Source: Solirubrobacter pauli
GTDB lineage: Bacteria; Actinomycetota; Thermoleophilia; Solirubrobacterales; Solirubrobacteraceae
Assembly: GCF_003633755.1 (NCBI RefSeq)
Contig: NZ_RBIL01000001.1
Coordinates: 2,217,426 to 2,281,425 of the forward strand
DNA length: 64,000 nucleotides
Direction of reading: 5' to 3'
Positions 9,228-18,603 of this stretch are shown piece by piece. Positions within the stretch are counted from its first letter, which is position 1, and every line of letters starts with the position of its first letter. The notes under the pieces are model-generated. The model was given only the letters and a program-made list of their open reading frames with translations. It did not search any database and was not told the origin of the DNA. A program made the translations under genes and the position numbers.

Positions 9228-12200
9228 CCCCTCCCGTGGCCTTCGTGCCCTGCTGGCCTGCACGGCGGCGCTCGTGCTGGTCCCCGGCGCCGCGCAAGCG
9301 GCGACGATCACCTCCGCGACCTCGGGTGACTGGGATGATCCCGGCACCTGGGCCGGCGGTGTAGCCCCCGGGAGTGGGGACACGGCGAAGATCAGATCCG
9401 CGAACGCCGTGGCGCTCGTCGCGGACGTCAACGTCACCGGCGTCGAGCTCGAGGGCGGCGCCAACCTCGACCTCGACGGCCACCAGCTCTCCACCAGCGG
9501 CGACGCGACGCTGGGCGGCGACTTCTACAGCACCTCCTGGCTCACGGACGGAACGCTCACGGTCGGCGGCAAGCTGTTGGTCCAGAACAGCGCGGTCAGC
9601 AACGTCGCGGTCACGGTGAACGGCACGAGCGAGTTCAGCGGCCCGCTGCCGGGTGACAGCGAGGCGTCCTCGTTCTGGCAGAGCTCGACCCTGACCCAGA
9701 CCACCGGCGACCTGACGCTCTCCGGGCACCGGTTCACCGGCGACCTGGACCCGGTTCTCGACAACACCAGCCTCTTCGTCCGCGGCACGAACGACCTCAA
9801 CGGCCGCCAGCTCACGCTCACCGGCTGGGGCGGCGTGTACTTCGAGCCGACCGCCCTGACGGGCATCGGCGGCGCGCCGATGCTCAGCGTCGGCGCGCTC
9901 ACGGTGTCGGGCATGCACCAGACGACGGTCGACTGGTCGGGCATCGTGGGTGGCGCGGCGGACCTCGACCGCGTGAACCTGATCGCCGCCGCGGCCGGTG
10001 ACGCCACCGACCTCATCTACAACAGCTCCGGCAGCACCGTGTTCGGCGGCCCGCTGACCGGCGAGTCGCTGCACGCGACCTACAGCGGAAACCCGCGCCC
10101 CGCGGCCAACCCGCTGCCGTCGGCCTCCTCGTCGAGCAGCCTCCCCGGCCACGCGCTCGTGGGCGACACGATCACGTGCGACCCCGGTACCTGGACGCCG
10201 GACGGCACCAAGGTCTACGCCTGGACGTCCGACGGCAACGTGATCGGCGGCGAGACCACCAGCACCTTCGTCGCCACGAGCAACGAGCTCGGCACCGACG
10301 TCAAGTGCACCGTCGAGGTCAGCGCCGGCGGCGTCACCGGCACGGAGGCATCCAGCAACGCGGTCCACGTCGACGTCGCGCCGGGCAACATCATCGAGCC
10401 CGAGCCGAGCTCGGCCAACGCCGATCCGACCGCGGCACGCGTCGGCGACGTCCTCACCTGCGACGAGGGCCTGTGGTCCGGGATCGCGCCGACCTACACC
10501 TACGCCTGGCAGCGCGACGGCAACCCGATCGGCGGCGCCACCGCGCGCACCTACACCGTCGTCGACGCCGACCGGGGCGCCGAGATCACGTGCTCGGTCG
10601 TCGCCAAGGACGGCCTCGCCAGCTCGTCCGCGGTCGTCTCGGTCACGGGCGTCGAGATCGCTTCCGGCCCGACGCCGACCGTCGCGCCGACCGCGACCAG
10701 CACGCGGACGCCCACCAACCGCGCGACGACGGGTGACGTGCTCACCTGCGCCCCCGGCCAGTGGAGCGCCCAGGGCACCTTCTCCTACGCCTGGAAGCGT
10801 GACGGCAACGTCATCAACGGCGCCACCGCCACCACCTACACCGTCGTCGGCGTGGACCTGGGGACGAGCCTCACGTGCTCGGTCACGCTGACGACGGCCG
10901 ACGACACCGGCAACGCGGACACCGCCGCCGTCGTGGCCGTCGCCACGCCCGCCAACTCCGTCGCGCCGGCCATCACCGGCGCCCCGCTCACCGGCAAGAC
11001 CACGACGGGCGTCCAGCTCACGTGCGCGCCGGGCACGTGGAGCGGCAGCCCGACCTACGCCTACGCGTGGAAGCGCGGCACGACCACCGTAGCGAGCACG
11101 AGCACCTACACGCCCGTCAGCGCCGACGCCGGGAACACGCTGACGTGCGAGGTCGTGGCCACCACCAACTCGATCAGCAGCGCGGCCTCCTCGTCCACGG
11201 GCGTCGCGGTGTTCATCCTCCCCGTCAACTCCGTCGCGCCCAGCGTCACGGGCACGCCGGTCGCCGGCAAGACGCGGGTCGGCCTGGCCGTCACGTGCGC
11301 GCCCGGCACGTGGAGCGAGAGCCCCACGTTCACGTACGTCTGGAAGCGCAACGGCACCCCGATCGGCGGAGCGACCGCGGGCGCGTACACGCCGGTCGGC
11401 GCCGACGTCGGCATGGCGCTGAGCTGCTCGGTGGCCGGCTCGGCCAACGGGTTCAGCGCGGCCGCCGTCGACAGCACCGGCGTCGCCGTCGTCGCCACCT
11501 CCGAGAACACCGGGGCGCCGTCGATCACCGGCGCGCCGGTGGCGGGCAAGACCACGCTCGGCGTCCAGCTGACGTGTGACCCCGGCACGTGGACGCTCAA
11601 CCCGACGCTCGACTACGCGTGGAAGCGCGGCACGACGACGGTCGCCACGACCTCCACCTACACGCCCGTCACCGCGGACGGCGGCCACACGCTCAAGTGC
11701 GAGGTCACCGCCCTCGCCAACGGCGTCCCGAGCGCCGCGGCGGCGACCGACGGCGTCGCCGTCCTCCCCGATCCGGACAACACGGTGGCGCCGTCGATCA
11801 GCGGCTCCGGGATCGTCGGCGAGGCGCTCACCTGCGCCACCGGCAGCTGGGCGGGCACGCCCGACCTGTTCGTGCGCTGGCTGCGCGGCGGCACGGTCGT
11901 CGCCTCCGGCTCGAGCGTCTACACGATCGTGCGCGCCGACCGGGGCTCCGAGCTGCGCTGCAAGGTCACCGCCACGACGCTGAGCGTCGAGCGCACCGCG
12001 CTCTCGGCGCCGGTCACCGCCAAGGCGGGCGCGCCGATCACCATCACCGAGCAGCCCGAGGCGACGCTGCCCTCGCGCAAGACGCGCGTGAGCTACACGC
12101 TCGCGCCGGACGTGGCCGTGACCGGCTGCACGCTCAACGGCGCCGCGCTCGCCTCGTGCGCGAGCCCGATCGACCTCACCGGCCTGCAGATCGCGGCGGA

Positions 12201-13302
12201 CTACGCCCTCGTCATCGCCCTCCGCAACGAGTACGGGGAGGACGAGAGTCGCACGGTGAGCTTCCAGACGGTCGTGCCGCCGGACGTCCGGCTCACGCAG
12301 GTCCCCGGTGGGAACATCGGCTGGCTGCAGTCGCTGACCGTCCGCTACGAGATCTCCGACGAGGCGACGGCGGCCTGCACGCTCGACGGCCGGCCGATCG
12401 CGTGCTCGCGCACGGAGGCGCAGTTCTTCGCTCCGGAGGAGTTCGGCACGCACGTGTTCCAGGTGACGGCCTCGTTCCCGTCCGGCAAGCAGGCCAGCGA
12501 ACGCTGGAGCTTCTTCATCTCGACCCAGGGAGCGGGGCAGCCGTACCTGCCCGGGGCCGTCAGCGTCCCGGCCTCGGCCTGGGTGAACGTGCCGTACTAC
12601 AACGGCCACTTCGACGACGTGCAGATCTCGGCGCCCTTCCCGTACGAGCGCGTGAGTGATCTCGGGAAGCCGGCCATCCGCTTCAAGGCCCCGGCCAAGG
12701 CCGGAACCTACGAGGTGTCCGCGACGGACGGCTCGCGTCGGCGGAACTACAAGATGCAGGTCACGGTCTACGACCCGGCCGCCGTGACGACCACCAGGCA
12801 GGCGGGTGGCGTGACCGACGCCAAGTCGCCGATCACCTGCCCTGAGGGGACGCCGGGCACCTTCTACAGCTGGTACGTGGACGACCGGCTCGTCCAGACG
12901 AGCACGAGCAACGAGCTGCCGGTGGCCTCCGTGCCCAAGAACGGCGTCGTGTCGTGCGCGGTCAACGATCCGGTGAAGGGCTTCACGCCGCCGGTGAAGG
13001 TGCTGCTCTCCGACGGCACGCGCCTCGGGGCGTCGGTCGGCTCCGACACCGTCTCCATGAGCGTCAGCGGCGCCGTGACGGTGGAGATCGACGTCAAGGA
13101 GAAGCGGATCACGGGCGTCTCCTCGGCCGCCAAGCCCAAGCGGGCGAAGTACACGAAGGTGAAGACGATCAAAAAGAAGCTCCGCCGCGGCTGGACGCGG
13201 GTCTCGATCGGCCGCAAGCTGCCCAAGTCGGGCTACCAGGTCACGATCAGGATCAAGAAGGGCAAGCGGTACAGCAAGCCGCTGGTCTTGAGCAAGGGGT
13301 AG
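9223..13302 (+). CDS. Secreted G8-like/Ig-repeat surface protein A (1359 aa)
   Basis: A signal peptide covers residues 1-26 (MTPSRGLRALLAC...GAAQA). Residues about 27-300 begin with a G8-like motif (SGDWDDPGTWAGGVAPGSGD) and continue as a beta-rich region. Seven Ig-like modules of about 90 aa follow, each with C-x-PG-x-W ... YAWKR(D/N)G ... C (Cys pair and core Trp). Then come a divergent module (CTLNGAALASC), another (CTLDGRPIAC), and a Lys/Arg-rich tail (PKRAKYTKVKTIKKKLRRG). The tail could bind anionic wall polymers or DNA, which is inference. It is 67% collinear in layout with the next gene and is its tandem paralogue. No enzyme motif is seen. Confidence 0.82.
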   Translation: MTPSRGLRALLACTAALVLVPGAAQAATITSATSGDWDDPGTWAGGVAPGSGDTAKIRSANAVALVADVNVTGVELEGGANLDLDGHQLSTSGDATLGGDFYSTSWLTDGTLTVGGKLLVQNSAVSNVAVTVNGTSEFSGPLPGDSEASSFWQSSTLTQTTGDLTLSGHRFTGDLDPVLDNTSLFVRGTNDLNGRQLTLTGWGGVYFEPTALTGIGGAPMLSVGALTVSGMHQTTVDWSGIVGGAADLDRVNLIAAAAGDATDLIYNSSGSTVFGGPLTGESLHATYSGNPRPAANPLPSASSSSSLPGHALVGDTITCDPGTWTPDGTKVYAWTSDGNVIGGETTSTFVATSNELGTDVKCTVEVSAGGVTGTEASSNAVHVDVAPGNIIEPEPSSANADPTAARVGDVLTCDEGLWSGIAPTYTYAWQRDGNPIGGATARTYTVVDADRGAEITCSVVAKDGLASSSAVVSVTGVEIASGPTPTVAPTATSTRTPTNRATTGDVLTCAPGQWSAQGTFSYAWKRDGNVINGATATTYTVVGVDLGTSLTCSVTLTTADDTGNADTAAVVAVATPANSVAPAITGAPLTGKTTTGVQLTCAPGTWSGSPTYAYAWKRGTTTVASTSTYTPVSADAGNTLTCEVVATTNSISSAASSSTGVAVFILPVNSVAPSVTGTPVAGKTRVGLAVTCAPGTWSESPTFTYVWKRNGTPIGGATAGAYTPVGADVGMALSCSVAGSANGFSAAAVDSTGVAVVATSENTGAPSITGAPVAGKTTLGVQLTCDPGTWTLNPTLDYAWKRGTTTVATTSTYTPVTADGGHTLKCEVTALANGVPSAAAATDGVAVLPDPDNTVAPSISGSGIVGEALTCATGSWAGTPDLFVRWLRGGTVVASGSSVYTIVRADRGSELRCKVTATTLSVERTALSAPVTAKAGAPITITEQPEATLPSRKTRVSYTLAPDVAVTGCTLNGAALASCASPIDLTGLQIAADYALVIALRNEYGEDESRTVSFQTVVPPDVRLTQVPGGNIGWLQSLTVRYEISDEATAACTLDGRPIACSRTEAQFFAPEEFGTHVFQVTASFPSGKQASERWSFFISTQGAGQPYLPGAVSVPASAWVNVPYYNGHFDDVQISAPFPYERVSDLGKPAIRFKAPAKAGTYEVSATDGSRRRNYKMQVTVYDPAAVTTTRQAGGVTDAKSPITCPEGTPGTFYSWYVDDRLVQTSTSNELPVASVPKNGVVSCAVNDPVKGFTPPVKVLLSDGTRLGASVGSDTVSMSVSGAVTVEIDVKEKRITGVSSAAKPKRAKYTKVKTIKKKLRRGWTRVSIGRKLPKSGYQVTIRIKKGKRYSKPLVLSKG

Positions 13303-13316
13303 CCACCGTGGGTGAC

Positions 13317-13348
13317 GGGCGCTCTGTGCACCTCAGCACGGAGCGTCC
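13317..13348 (+). terminator. Hairpin terminator after the first repeat-protein gene
   Basis: GGGCGCTCTGTGC (13317-13329) pairs with GCACGGAGCGTCC (13336-13348) around loop ACCTCA; 13 pairs with two G-T wobbles. Only a short GTT follows, so a U tract is weak, as is common in high-GC actinobacteria. Confidence 0.6.
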
Positions 13349-13357
13349 GTTCCCACT

Positions 13358-13402
13358 ACTGAGTCAAGTTCGGTCCATTTCTGCCGAGAAGTGGACCATG
13401 AC
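13358..13402 (+). repeat. Duplicated start-region element, copy 2
   Basis: Second copy of the element at 9183-9227: ACTGAGTCAAGTT at 13358-13370, a 14-nt spacer, and CGAGAAGTGGACCATGAC at 13385-13402 containing the start codon of the second repeat protein. The spacers differ between copies while the boxes are identical. Confidence 0.75.
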
Positions 13403-16400
13403 GTCCATTCGAGGCCTCCGTGCCCTGCTGGCCCTCGTGGCCGCGCTGCTGCTGGTCCCCGGCGGCGCCCAAGCGGCGACCATCACGTCGACCGCGTCCG
13501 GCGACTGGGACGATCCAGCCACCTGGTCCGGCGGGGTGATCCCTGACACACCGGACACGGCCGTGGTCGACGCCGGCGACGAGGTGACGCTCACGGGCGA
13601 CGTCACCGCCGGCGGCCTCGAGCTCAAGGGCACCGGCACGCTGAAGCTCAGCGGCCGGAAGCTGACGAGCAGCGGCGACGTGACGCTCGGCGGCGGTCAC
13701 GGCACGCCGTCCGCGATCTCCGGCGGTACGGTCGACGTCTCCGGCGAGCTGCGCGTCCAGAACACCTCGGTCAGCAACGTCGGCTTCACGGTCACGAACG
13801 GCTCGACCGTCTTCAGCGAGGCGCTGCCGGGTGATTCCGCGGCCTCCTCCTCCTGGCAGAGCTCGACGCTCACGCAGAGCGGCGGCCTCGCGTGGTTCAT
13901 GGGCCACAAGCTCACCGGCGCGCTGAACCCGGTGCTGCACGACACCGTCGTGACCGTCCAGGGCACCAACGACTTCGGCAGCGCGCAGCTCTCGCTCACC
14001 GGCACTGGCCCCGTCTACTTCGAGCCCACCGGGGTGTCGGGCCTCAACGGCCCCGCGATGCTCAGCGTCGGCCAGCTGCTCGTCACCGGCATGCACCAGA
14101 CCACGATCGACTGGGCGGGCATCACCGGCGGCGCCGCGGACACCGACCGCGTGAACCTGATCACCACCGCGGCCGGTGACGTCACCGACCTCATCTACAG
14201 CGACAACTCCACCACCACCTTCGGCGGCCCGCTGACCGGCGAGTCGCTGTACACCACCTACAGCGGCAACCCGCGCCCCGCGGCGAACCCGCTCCCGTCC
14301 GTGTCCTCGTCGAGCGGCCTCCCCGGCCACGCGGCCGTGGGCGACACGATCACCTGCGCCCCCGGCACCTGGACGCCCGACGGCACCAAGGTCTACGCCT
14401 GGACCTCCGACGGCGACGTGATCAACGGCGAGACGGCGAGCACCTTCACCGTGACGAGCGCCGAGCTCGGCACCGACGTCAAGTGCACCGTCGAGGTCAC
14501 GGTCAGCGCCGTCACCGGGACCGCGGAGTCCAGCAACGCGGTCCACGTCGACACGGGCCCGGTCGCGACGACGCCGCCAGCCGCGACGAGCACGCGCACC
14601 CCGAACACGTCCGCCACGACCGGTGACGTCCTCACCTGCGCCCCCGGCGTCTGGAGCCCGGACGGCCCGAAGACCTACGCGTGGAAGCGCGGCGCCACCG
14701 TCATCGGCGGCGCGACCGCGTCGACCTACACCGTCGTGCCGGCCGACCTCGGCGCCAGCGTCAAGTGCTCGGTCAGCGTCACCGTCGCCGGGGAGACGGG
14801 CACCGCGGACTCCGGCGCCGTGAGCGTCATCGCCGCGCCCGCCAGCTCGGTCGCGCCCAGCATCAGCGGCGCCGTCGCGGGAGGCACGTCCACGCCCGGC
14901 GTCCAGCTCACCTGCGCCCCGGGCACCTGGAGCGGCAGCCCGAGCCACACCTACGCGTGGAAGCGCGGCACGACGACCGTCGCCACGACCAGCACCTACA
15001 CGCCGGTGAGCGGCGACGTGGGCGGCACGCTCAAGTGCGAGGTCACCGCGACCACGAGCGGCATCAGCGCCGCTGCGACCTCGACCGGCGTCGCGATCGC
15101 CAACGCGCCGGACAACACCGTCGCCCCGGCCATCACGGGCGCGCCGGTCGCCGGGAAGACCCGCGCCGGGGGCCAGCTGACCTGCGCGCCCGGCACCTGG
15201 ACCGAGAGCCCCGCGTTCACGTACGCATGGAAGCGCAACGGCACGCCCACGGGCGTGACGACGCCGACCTTCACACCGACGAGCGGCGATGTCGGCGACA
15301 CCTTCACCTGCGCAGTGACCGCCATCGCCCACGGGCTCACCGCGCTGCCCGTCGCGTCGAGCGGCGTCGAGGTCGTCGCGACGGCCGCGAACACCGTGGT
15401 GCCGTCGATCACCGGCGCGCCCGCCACGGGCAAGACGACGCCGGGCGTCGCCCTCACGTGCGACCCGGGCACGTGGACGCTCACCCCGACGCTCGACTAC
15501 GCGTGGAAGCGCGGGTCGACCACGGTGTCCACGACGAGCACCTACACGCCGGTCGCCGCGGACGCGGGCCACACGCTCACGTGCGCGGTGACCGGCACGG
15601 CCAACGGGGTGCCGAGCGCGGCGATCAGCACGAGCGGGATCGCGGTCCTTCCGATCCCCGACAACACGGCCGCGCCGGCGATCAGCGGCTCCGGCGTCGT
15701 CGGTGAGGCGCTCACCTGCGCCACCGGCAGCTGGGCGGGCACCCCCGACCTGTTCGTGCGCTGGCTGCGCGGGCAGGAGGTCGTCGCCTCCGGCTCGTCC
15801 ATCTACAACGTCGTCCGCGCCGACCGGGGCGCCGAGCTGCGCTGCAAGGTCACGGCGACGACGCTGGGCGTGGAACGCGACGCCACGTCCGCGCCGGTGA
15901 CGGCCAAAGCCGCAGCGCCGATCACGATCGACGAGCGCCCGGAGGGGACGATCACGTCTGCCAGCACGCGCGTCGCGTACACGCTCGCGCCCGACGTGAC
16001 CGTCACCGGCTGCACGCTCAACGGCACGGCGCTGGCCTCCTGCGCGAGCCCGATCAACCTCGACGGGCTGGCGAGCAAGGCCGACTACGCGCTCGTGCTC
16101 ACCCTCCGCAACGAGTACGGCGAGGACGAGACGCGCACGGTGAGCTTCTCCACCGACCTCGGCGGCCCGTCGGTCTCGATCCTCAACTGGCCCGTCGTCG
16201 CCCTCGGCTACTCGAGGATGGACCTGCAGTTCCAGGTGAGTGCGGGCGCGATGGTGGCCTGCACCTACGACGGGCGGCCGGTGCACTGCACGCCCGCCGG
16301 GGCGCAGGTCTTGGTGACCGACCCCGGACAGCACGTGTTCGAGGTGACCGCCACCGACGCGTACGGCGCAACGGCCTCGGACCGGCGCACGCTCAGAGTT

Positions 16401-17186
16401 TTGGCGCCCGAACGCTTCCTCCCGCAGTCGGTCACCGTCGTCGCGTCCAGCGCGACCACGATCCCGGCCTCGCGCGACCTGCGCTCGCTCACGATCAAGG
16501 CCCCTGGGCTCCTGGCGGGACCCGTCGGCGGGGACAAAGCGGCGTTCGGCCTGCGGGTCTACGTGCCGGCGAAGCTCGGGAGCTACACCATCACCGTGTC
16601 CGACGGGCTCCGGAGCTCGGAGACCGTCGTCAGGGTCGTCGCCTCGGAGGAGGTGGTCGTCGACGAGACCGTGGGCGGCCTCACCGACCCCGACGCCCCG
16701 CTGGTCTGCCCGAAGGGTACGGCCGGCTCGTTCTACAGCTGGTACATCAACGACAAGCTCGTCCGCACGGACGCGAGCAACGTGTTCCCCGTCAAGCTGG
16801 TGCCCAAGACCGGCACGGTGTCCTGCAGGGTCAACGACCCCGAGGGGGGTCTCCAGCCGCCGATCAAGACGCTGATCCAGGACGGCGTCCGCATGGGCGT
16901 GACGCTCACGCCCGGTGGCGCCGTCAGCCTCGGCTTCAGTGGCGGCGGCCACGTCCAGATCATGCTCGCGGGCGAGTCCGGGACCGGCGTGCGGTCCGCG
17001 AGCGCCGCCAAGGCCAAGCCGAAGCGGGCGAAGTACAAGACGCTGAAGGTGATCGACAAGAAGGTCCGCCGGGGCTGGACGCGCGTCTCGCTGGGCCGCA
17101 AGCTGCCCAAGTCGGGCTGGAAGATCACGGTCAAGCTGAAGAAGGGCAAGCGGTACGGCAAGCCGCTGGTCTTGAGCAAGGGTTAG
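13398..17186 (+). CDS. Secreted G8-like/Ig-repeat surface protein B (1262 aa)
   Basis: Tandem paralogue of the upstream protein with the same order: signal peptide (MTSIRGLRALLALVAALLLV...GAQA), G8-like start (SGDWDDPATWSGGVIP), beta-rich region with near-identical stretches (GPLTGESL, YSGNPRPAANPLPS), Ig-like Cys-pair modules, two divergent modules and a basic tail ending KRYGKPLVLSKG like its partner. It has six C-x-PG-x-W modules instead of seven, and the 97-residue length difference equals one module. The ATG at 13398 is chosen over upstream starts because it opens the signal peptide and matches the paralogue's start region. Confidence 0.85.
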   Translation: MTSIRGLRALLALVAALLLVPGGAQAATITSTASGDWDDPATWSGGVIPDTPDTAVVDAGDEVTLTGDVTAGGLELKGTGTLKLSGRKLTSSGDVTLGGGHGTPSAISGGTVDVSGELRVQNTSVSNVGFTVTNGSTVFSEALPGDSAASSSWQSSTLTQSGGLAWFMGHKLTGALNPVLHDTVVTVQGTNDFGSAQLSLTGTGPVYFEPTGVSGLNGPAMLSVGQLLVTGMHQTTIDWAGITGGAADTDRVNLITTAAGDVTDLIYSDNSTTTFGGPLTGESLYTTYSGNPRPAANPLPSVSSSSGLPGHAAVGDTITCAPGTWTPDGTKVYAWTSDGDVINGETASTFTVTSAELGTDVKCTVEVTVSAVTGTAESSNAVHVDTGPVATTPPAATSTRTPNTSATTGDVLTCAPGVWSPDGPKTYAWKRGATVIGGATASTYTVVPADLGASVKCSVSVTVAGETGTADSGAVSVIAAPASSVAPSISGAVAGGTSTPGVQLTCAPGTWSGSPSHTYAWKRGTTTVATTSTYTPVSGDVGGTLKCEVTATTSGISAAATSTGVAIANAPDNTVAPAITGAPVAGKTRAGGQLTCAPGTWTESPAFTYAWKRNGTPTGVTTPTFTPTSGDVGDTFTCAVTAIAHGLTALPVASSGVEVVATAANTVVPSITGAPATGKTTPGVALTCDPGTWTLTPTLDYAWKRGSTTVSTTSTYTPVAADAGHTLTCAVTGTANGVPSAAISTSGIAVLPIPDNTAAPAISGSGVVGEALTCATGSWAGTPDLFVRWLRGQEVVASGSSIYNVVRADRGAELRCKVTATTLGVERDATSAPVTAKAAAPITIDERPEGTITSASTRVAYTLAPDVTVTGCTLNGTALASCASPINLDGLASKADYALVLTLRNEYGEDETRTVSFSTDLGGPSVSILNWPVVALGYSRMDLQFQVSAGAMVACTYDGRPVHCTPAGAQVLVTDPGQHVFEVTATDAYGATASDRRTLRVLAPERFLPQSVTVVASSATTIPASRDLRSLTIKAPGLLAGPVGGDKAAFGLRVYVPAKLGSYTITVSDGLRSSETVVRVVASEEVVVDETVGGLTDPDAPLVCPKGTAGSFYSWYINDKLVRTDASNVFPVKLVPKTGTVSCRVNDPEGGLQPPIKTLIQDGVRMGVTLTPGGAVSLGFSGGGHVQIMLAGESGTGVRSASAAKAKPKRAKYKTLKVIDKKVRRGWTRVSLGRKLPKSGWKITVKLKKGKRYGKPLVLSKG

Positions 17187-17193
17187 CGCCTGC

Positions 17194-17233
17194 TAAGTGG
17201 CGGCCGCGGAAGCGCTAACGTGGCCGCCACTTA
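17194..17233. promoter_or_regulatory. Perfect inverted repeat ending at the lpdA start codon
   Basis: TAAGTGGCGGCC (17194-17205) and GGCCGCCACTTA (17222-17233) form a perfect 12-bp inverted repeat with a 16-nt centre. Its last base is the A of the lpdA ATG. A TANNNT box (TAACGT, 17216-17221) lies in the centre, 11 nt before ATG. It could be an operator over the promoter, a hairpin controlling initiation, or a terminator for the upstream gene. No U run follows. Confidence 0.55.
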
Positions 17234-18600
17234 TGCCTGAGCAATATGACTGCATCGTCATCGGCTCCGGGCCGGGTGGGTATGTCGCCGCGATCCGTGC
17301 CGCCCAGCTCGGGATGAAGACCGCCGTGGTGGAGAAGGACAAAGTCGGTGGGCGTTGCCTGAACTACGCCTGCATCCCGGCCAAGGCCGTCCTGCGCGTC
17401 GCGGACATCCTCTCCGAGATCGACGAGGCCGACGAGTTCGGCATCGACGTCCCCAGCCGCGAGGTCGACTTCTCCAAGGTCTCCGTGCGCCGTGAGAAGG
17501 TCGTCAAGACCCTCACCGGCGGCGTGGCCGGCCTGATGAAGAAGAACAAGATCGACGTCATCGAGGGCGAGGGCTCGCTCGCCGACGGTGGCGTGAAGGT
17601 CGGCGACGAGGTCTACCAGGCCTCGAAGGCGATCATCCTCGCCACCGGCTCCGTGCCCAAGCCCGTCCCCGGCACCCGGTTCGGCGGCCGCGTGATCGGC
17701 ACCGAGGAAGCGTGGGCGCTCGAGACGCTGCCGAAGAAGATCGCCGTGCTCGGCGCGGGCGCGTCCGGCTCCGAGATCGCCTCGGCTTATGGGCGCCTCG
17801 GGACCGAGGTCCTGCTGTTCGAGATGCTGGACCGCGTGCTCCCGACGGAGGACGCGGACATCTCCAAGGTCGCCGGCCGCCAGCTCGCCAAGCAGAACAT
17901 CAAGATCAGCCTCGGCGTGCCGGTCGAGAACGTCCAGTCGCACGACGACAAGGTCACGTTCACGTACGGCGACAACTCCGACGAGGTCGAGTACCTGATC
18001 ATCGCCGCCGGCCGCGGGCCGGACGTCGAGGCGCTCGGGCTCGACAAGGCCGGCATCAAGCTCACCGACCGCGGCCTGATCGAGGTCGACGGCGCGCTGC
18101 GCACGTCGGTCGACAAGATCTACGCGATCGGCGACCTCGTCCCCGGTCCCGCCCTCGCGCACAAGGCGTCCGACGAGGGCGTCATCGCCGTCGAGGACGC
18201 CGCGGGGCTCAAGACGCACCCGATCGAGTACGTGGACATCCCGCGCGCGACGTTCTGCACGCCGAACGTGGCGAGCTTCGGCCTCACCGAGCAGCAGGCC
18301 CGCGACGCCGGCATGGACGTCGTCGTCGGCAAGCTCCAGTACGGCGCGGTCGGCGCGGGCACGGTCTACGGCGACCGCACCGGCGTGATCAAGATCATCG
18401 GCGACAAGAAGTACGGCGAGCTGGTCGGCGGCCACATCGTGGGCGCGAAGGCCACCGAGCTGATCCAGGAGCTGGTGAACGCCAAGGCGCTCGAGGGCGG
18501 CTACGCCGAGGTCGCGCGCATCGTCCACGGCCATCCGACCCTGTCGGAAGGCGTGATGGAGGCCGCCCGCGCCGCGGACGGCTGGTTGATCCACGGCTAG
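17233..18600 (+). CDS. lpdA: Dihydrolipoyl dehydrogenase (E3)
   Basis: FAD/NAD disulfide oxidoreductase that reoxidises dihydrolipoamide on E2 of 2-oxoacid dehydrogenase complexes. Length is 455 aa. The FAD motif is GSGPGGYVAA (residues 11-20). The redox disulfide is C42/C47 in GGRCLNYACIPAKA. The NAD motif is VLGAGASGSEIAS, and the C-terminal His-Glu pair lies in VHGHPTLSEGVMEAA. The ATG at 17233 gives the normal N-terminus; a GTG 36 nt upstream would only add a low-complexity prefix. It precedes two sets of E1/E2 genes and can serve both. Confidence 0.95.
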   Translation: MPEQYDCIVIGSGPGGYVAAIRAAQLGMKTAVVEKDKVGGRCLNYACIPAKAVLRVADILSEIDEADEFGIDVPSREVDFSKVSVRREKVVKTLTGGVAGLMKKNKIDVIEGEGSLADGGVKVGDEVYQASKAIILATGSVPKPVPGTRFGGRVIGTEEAWALETLPKKIAVLGAGASGSEIASAYGRLGTEVLLFEMLDRVLPTEDADISKVAGRQLAKQNIKISLGVPVENVQSHDDKVTFTYGDNSDEVEYLIIAAGRGPDVEALGLDKAGIKLTDRGLIEVDGALRTSVDKIYAIGDLVPGPALAHKASDEGVIAVEDAAGLKTHPIEYVDIPRATFCTPNVASFGLTEQQARDAGMDVVVGKLQYGAVGAGTVYGDRTGVIKIIGDKKYGELVGGHIVGAKATELIQELVNAKALEGGYAEVARIVHGHPTLSEGVMEAARAADGWLIHG

Positions 18601-18603
18601 GCC

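Noticed and set aside
8170-12609. A 1479-codon open frame on the minus strand
   Set aside because: Its composition is Arg/Ala/Gly/Asp-rich low complexity, it crosses the TSUP and repeat-protein genes, and it has no recognisable domain.
13356-16952. A 1198-codon open frame on the minus strand
   Set aside because: It is a shadow of the second Ig-repeat protein; similarity to the 8170-12609 frame follows from similarity of the genes on the other strand.
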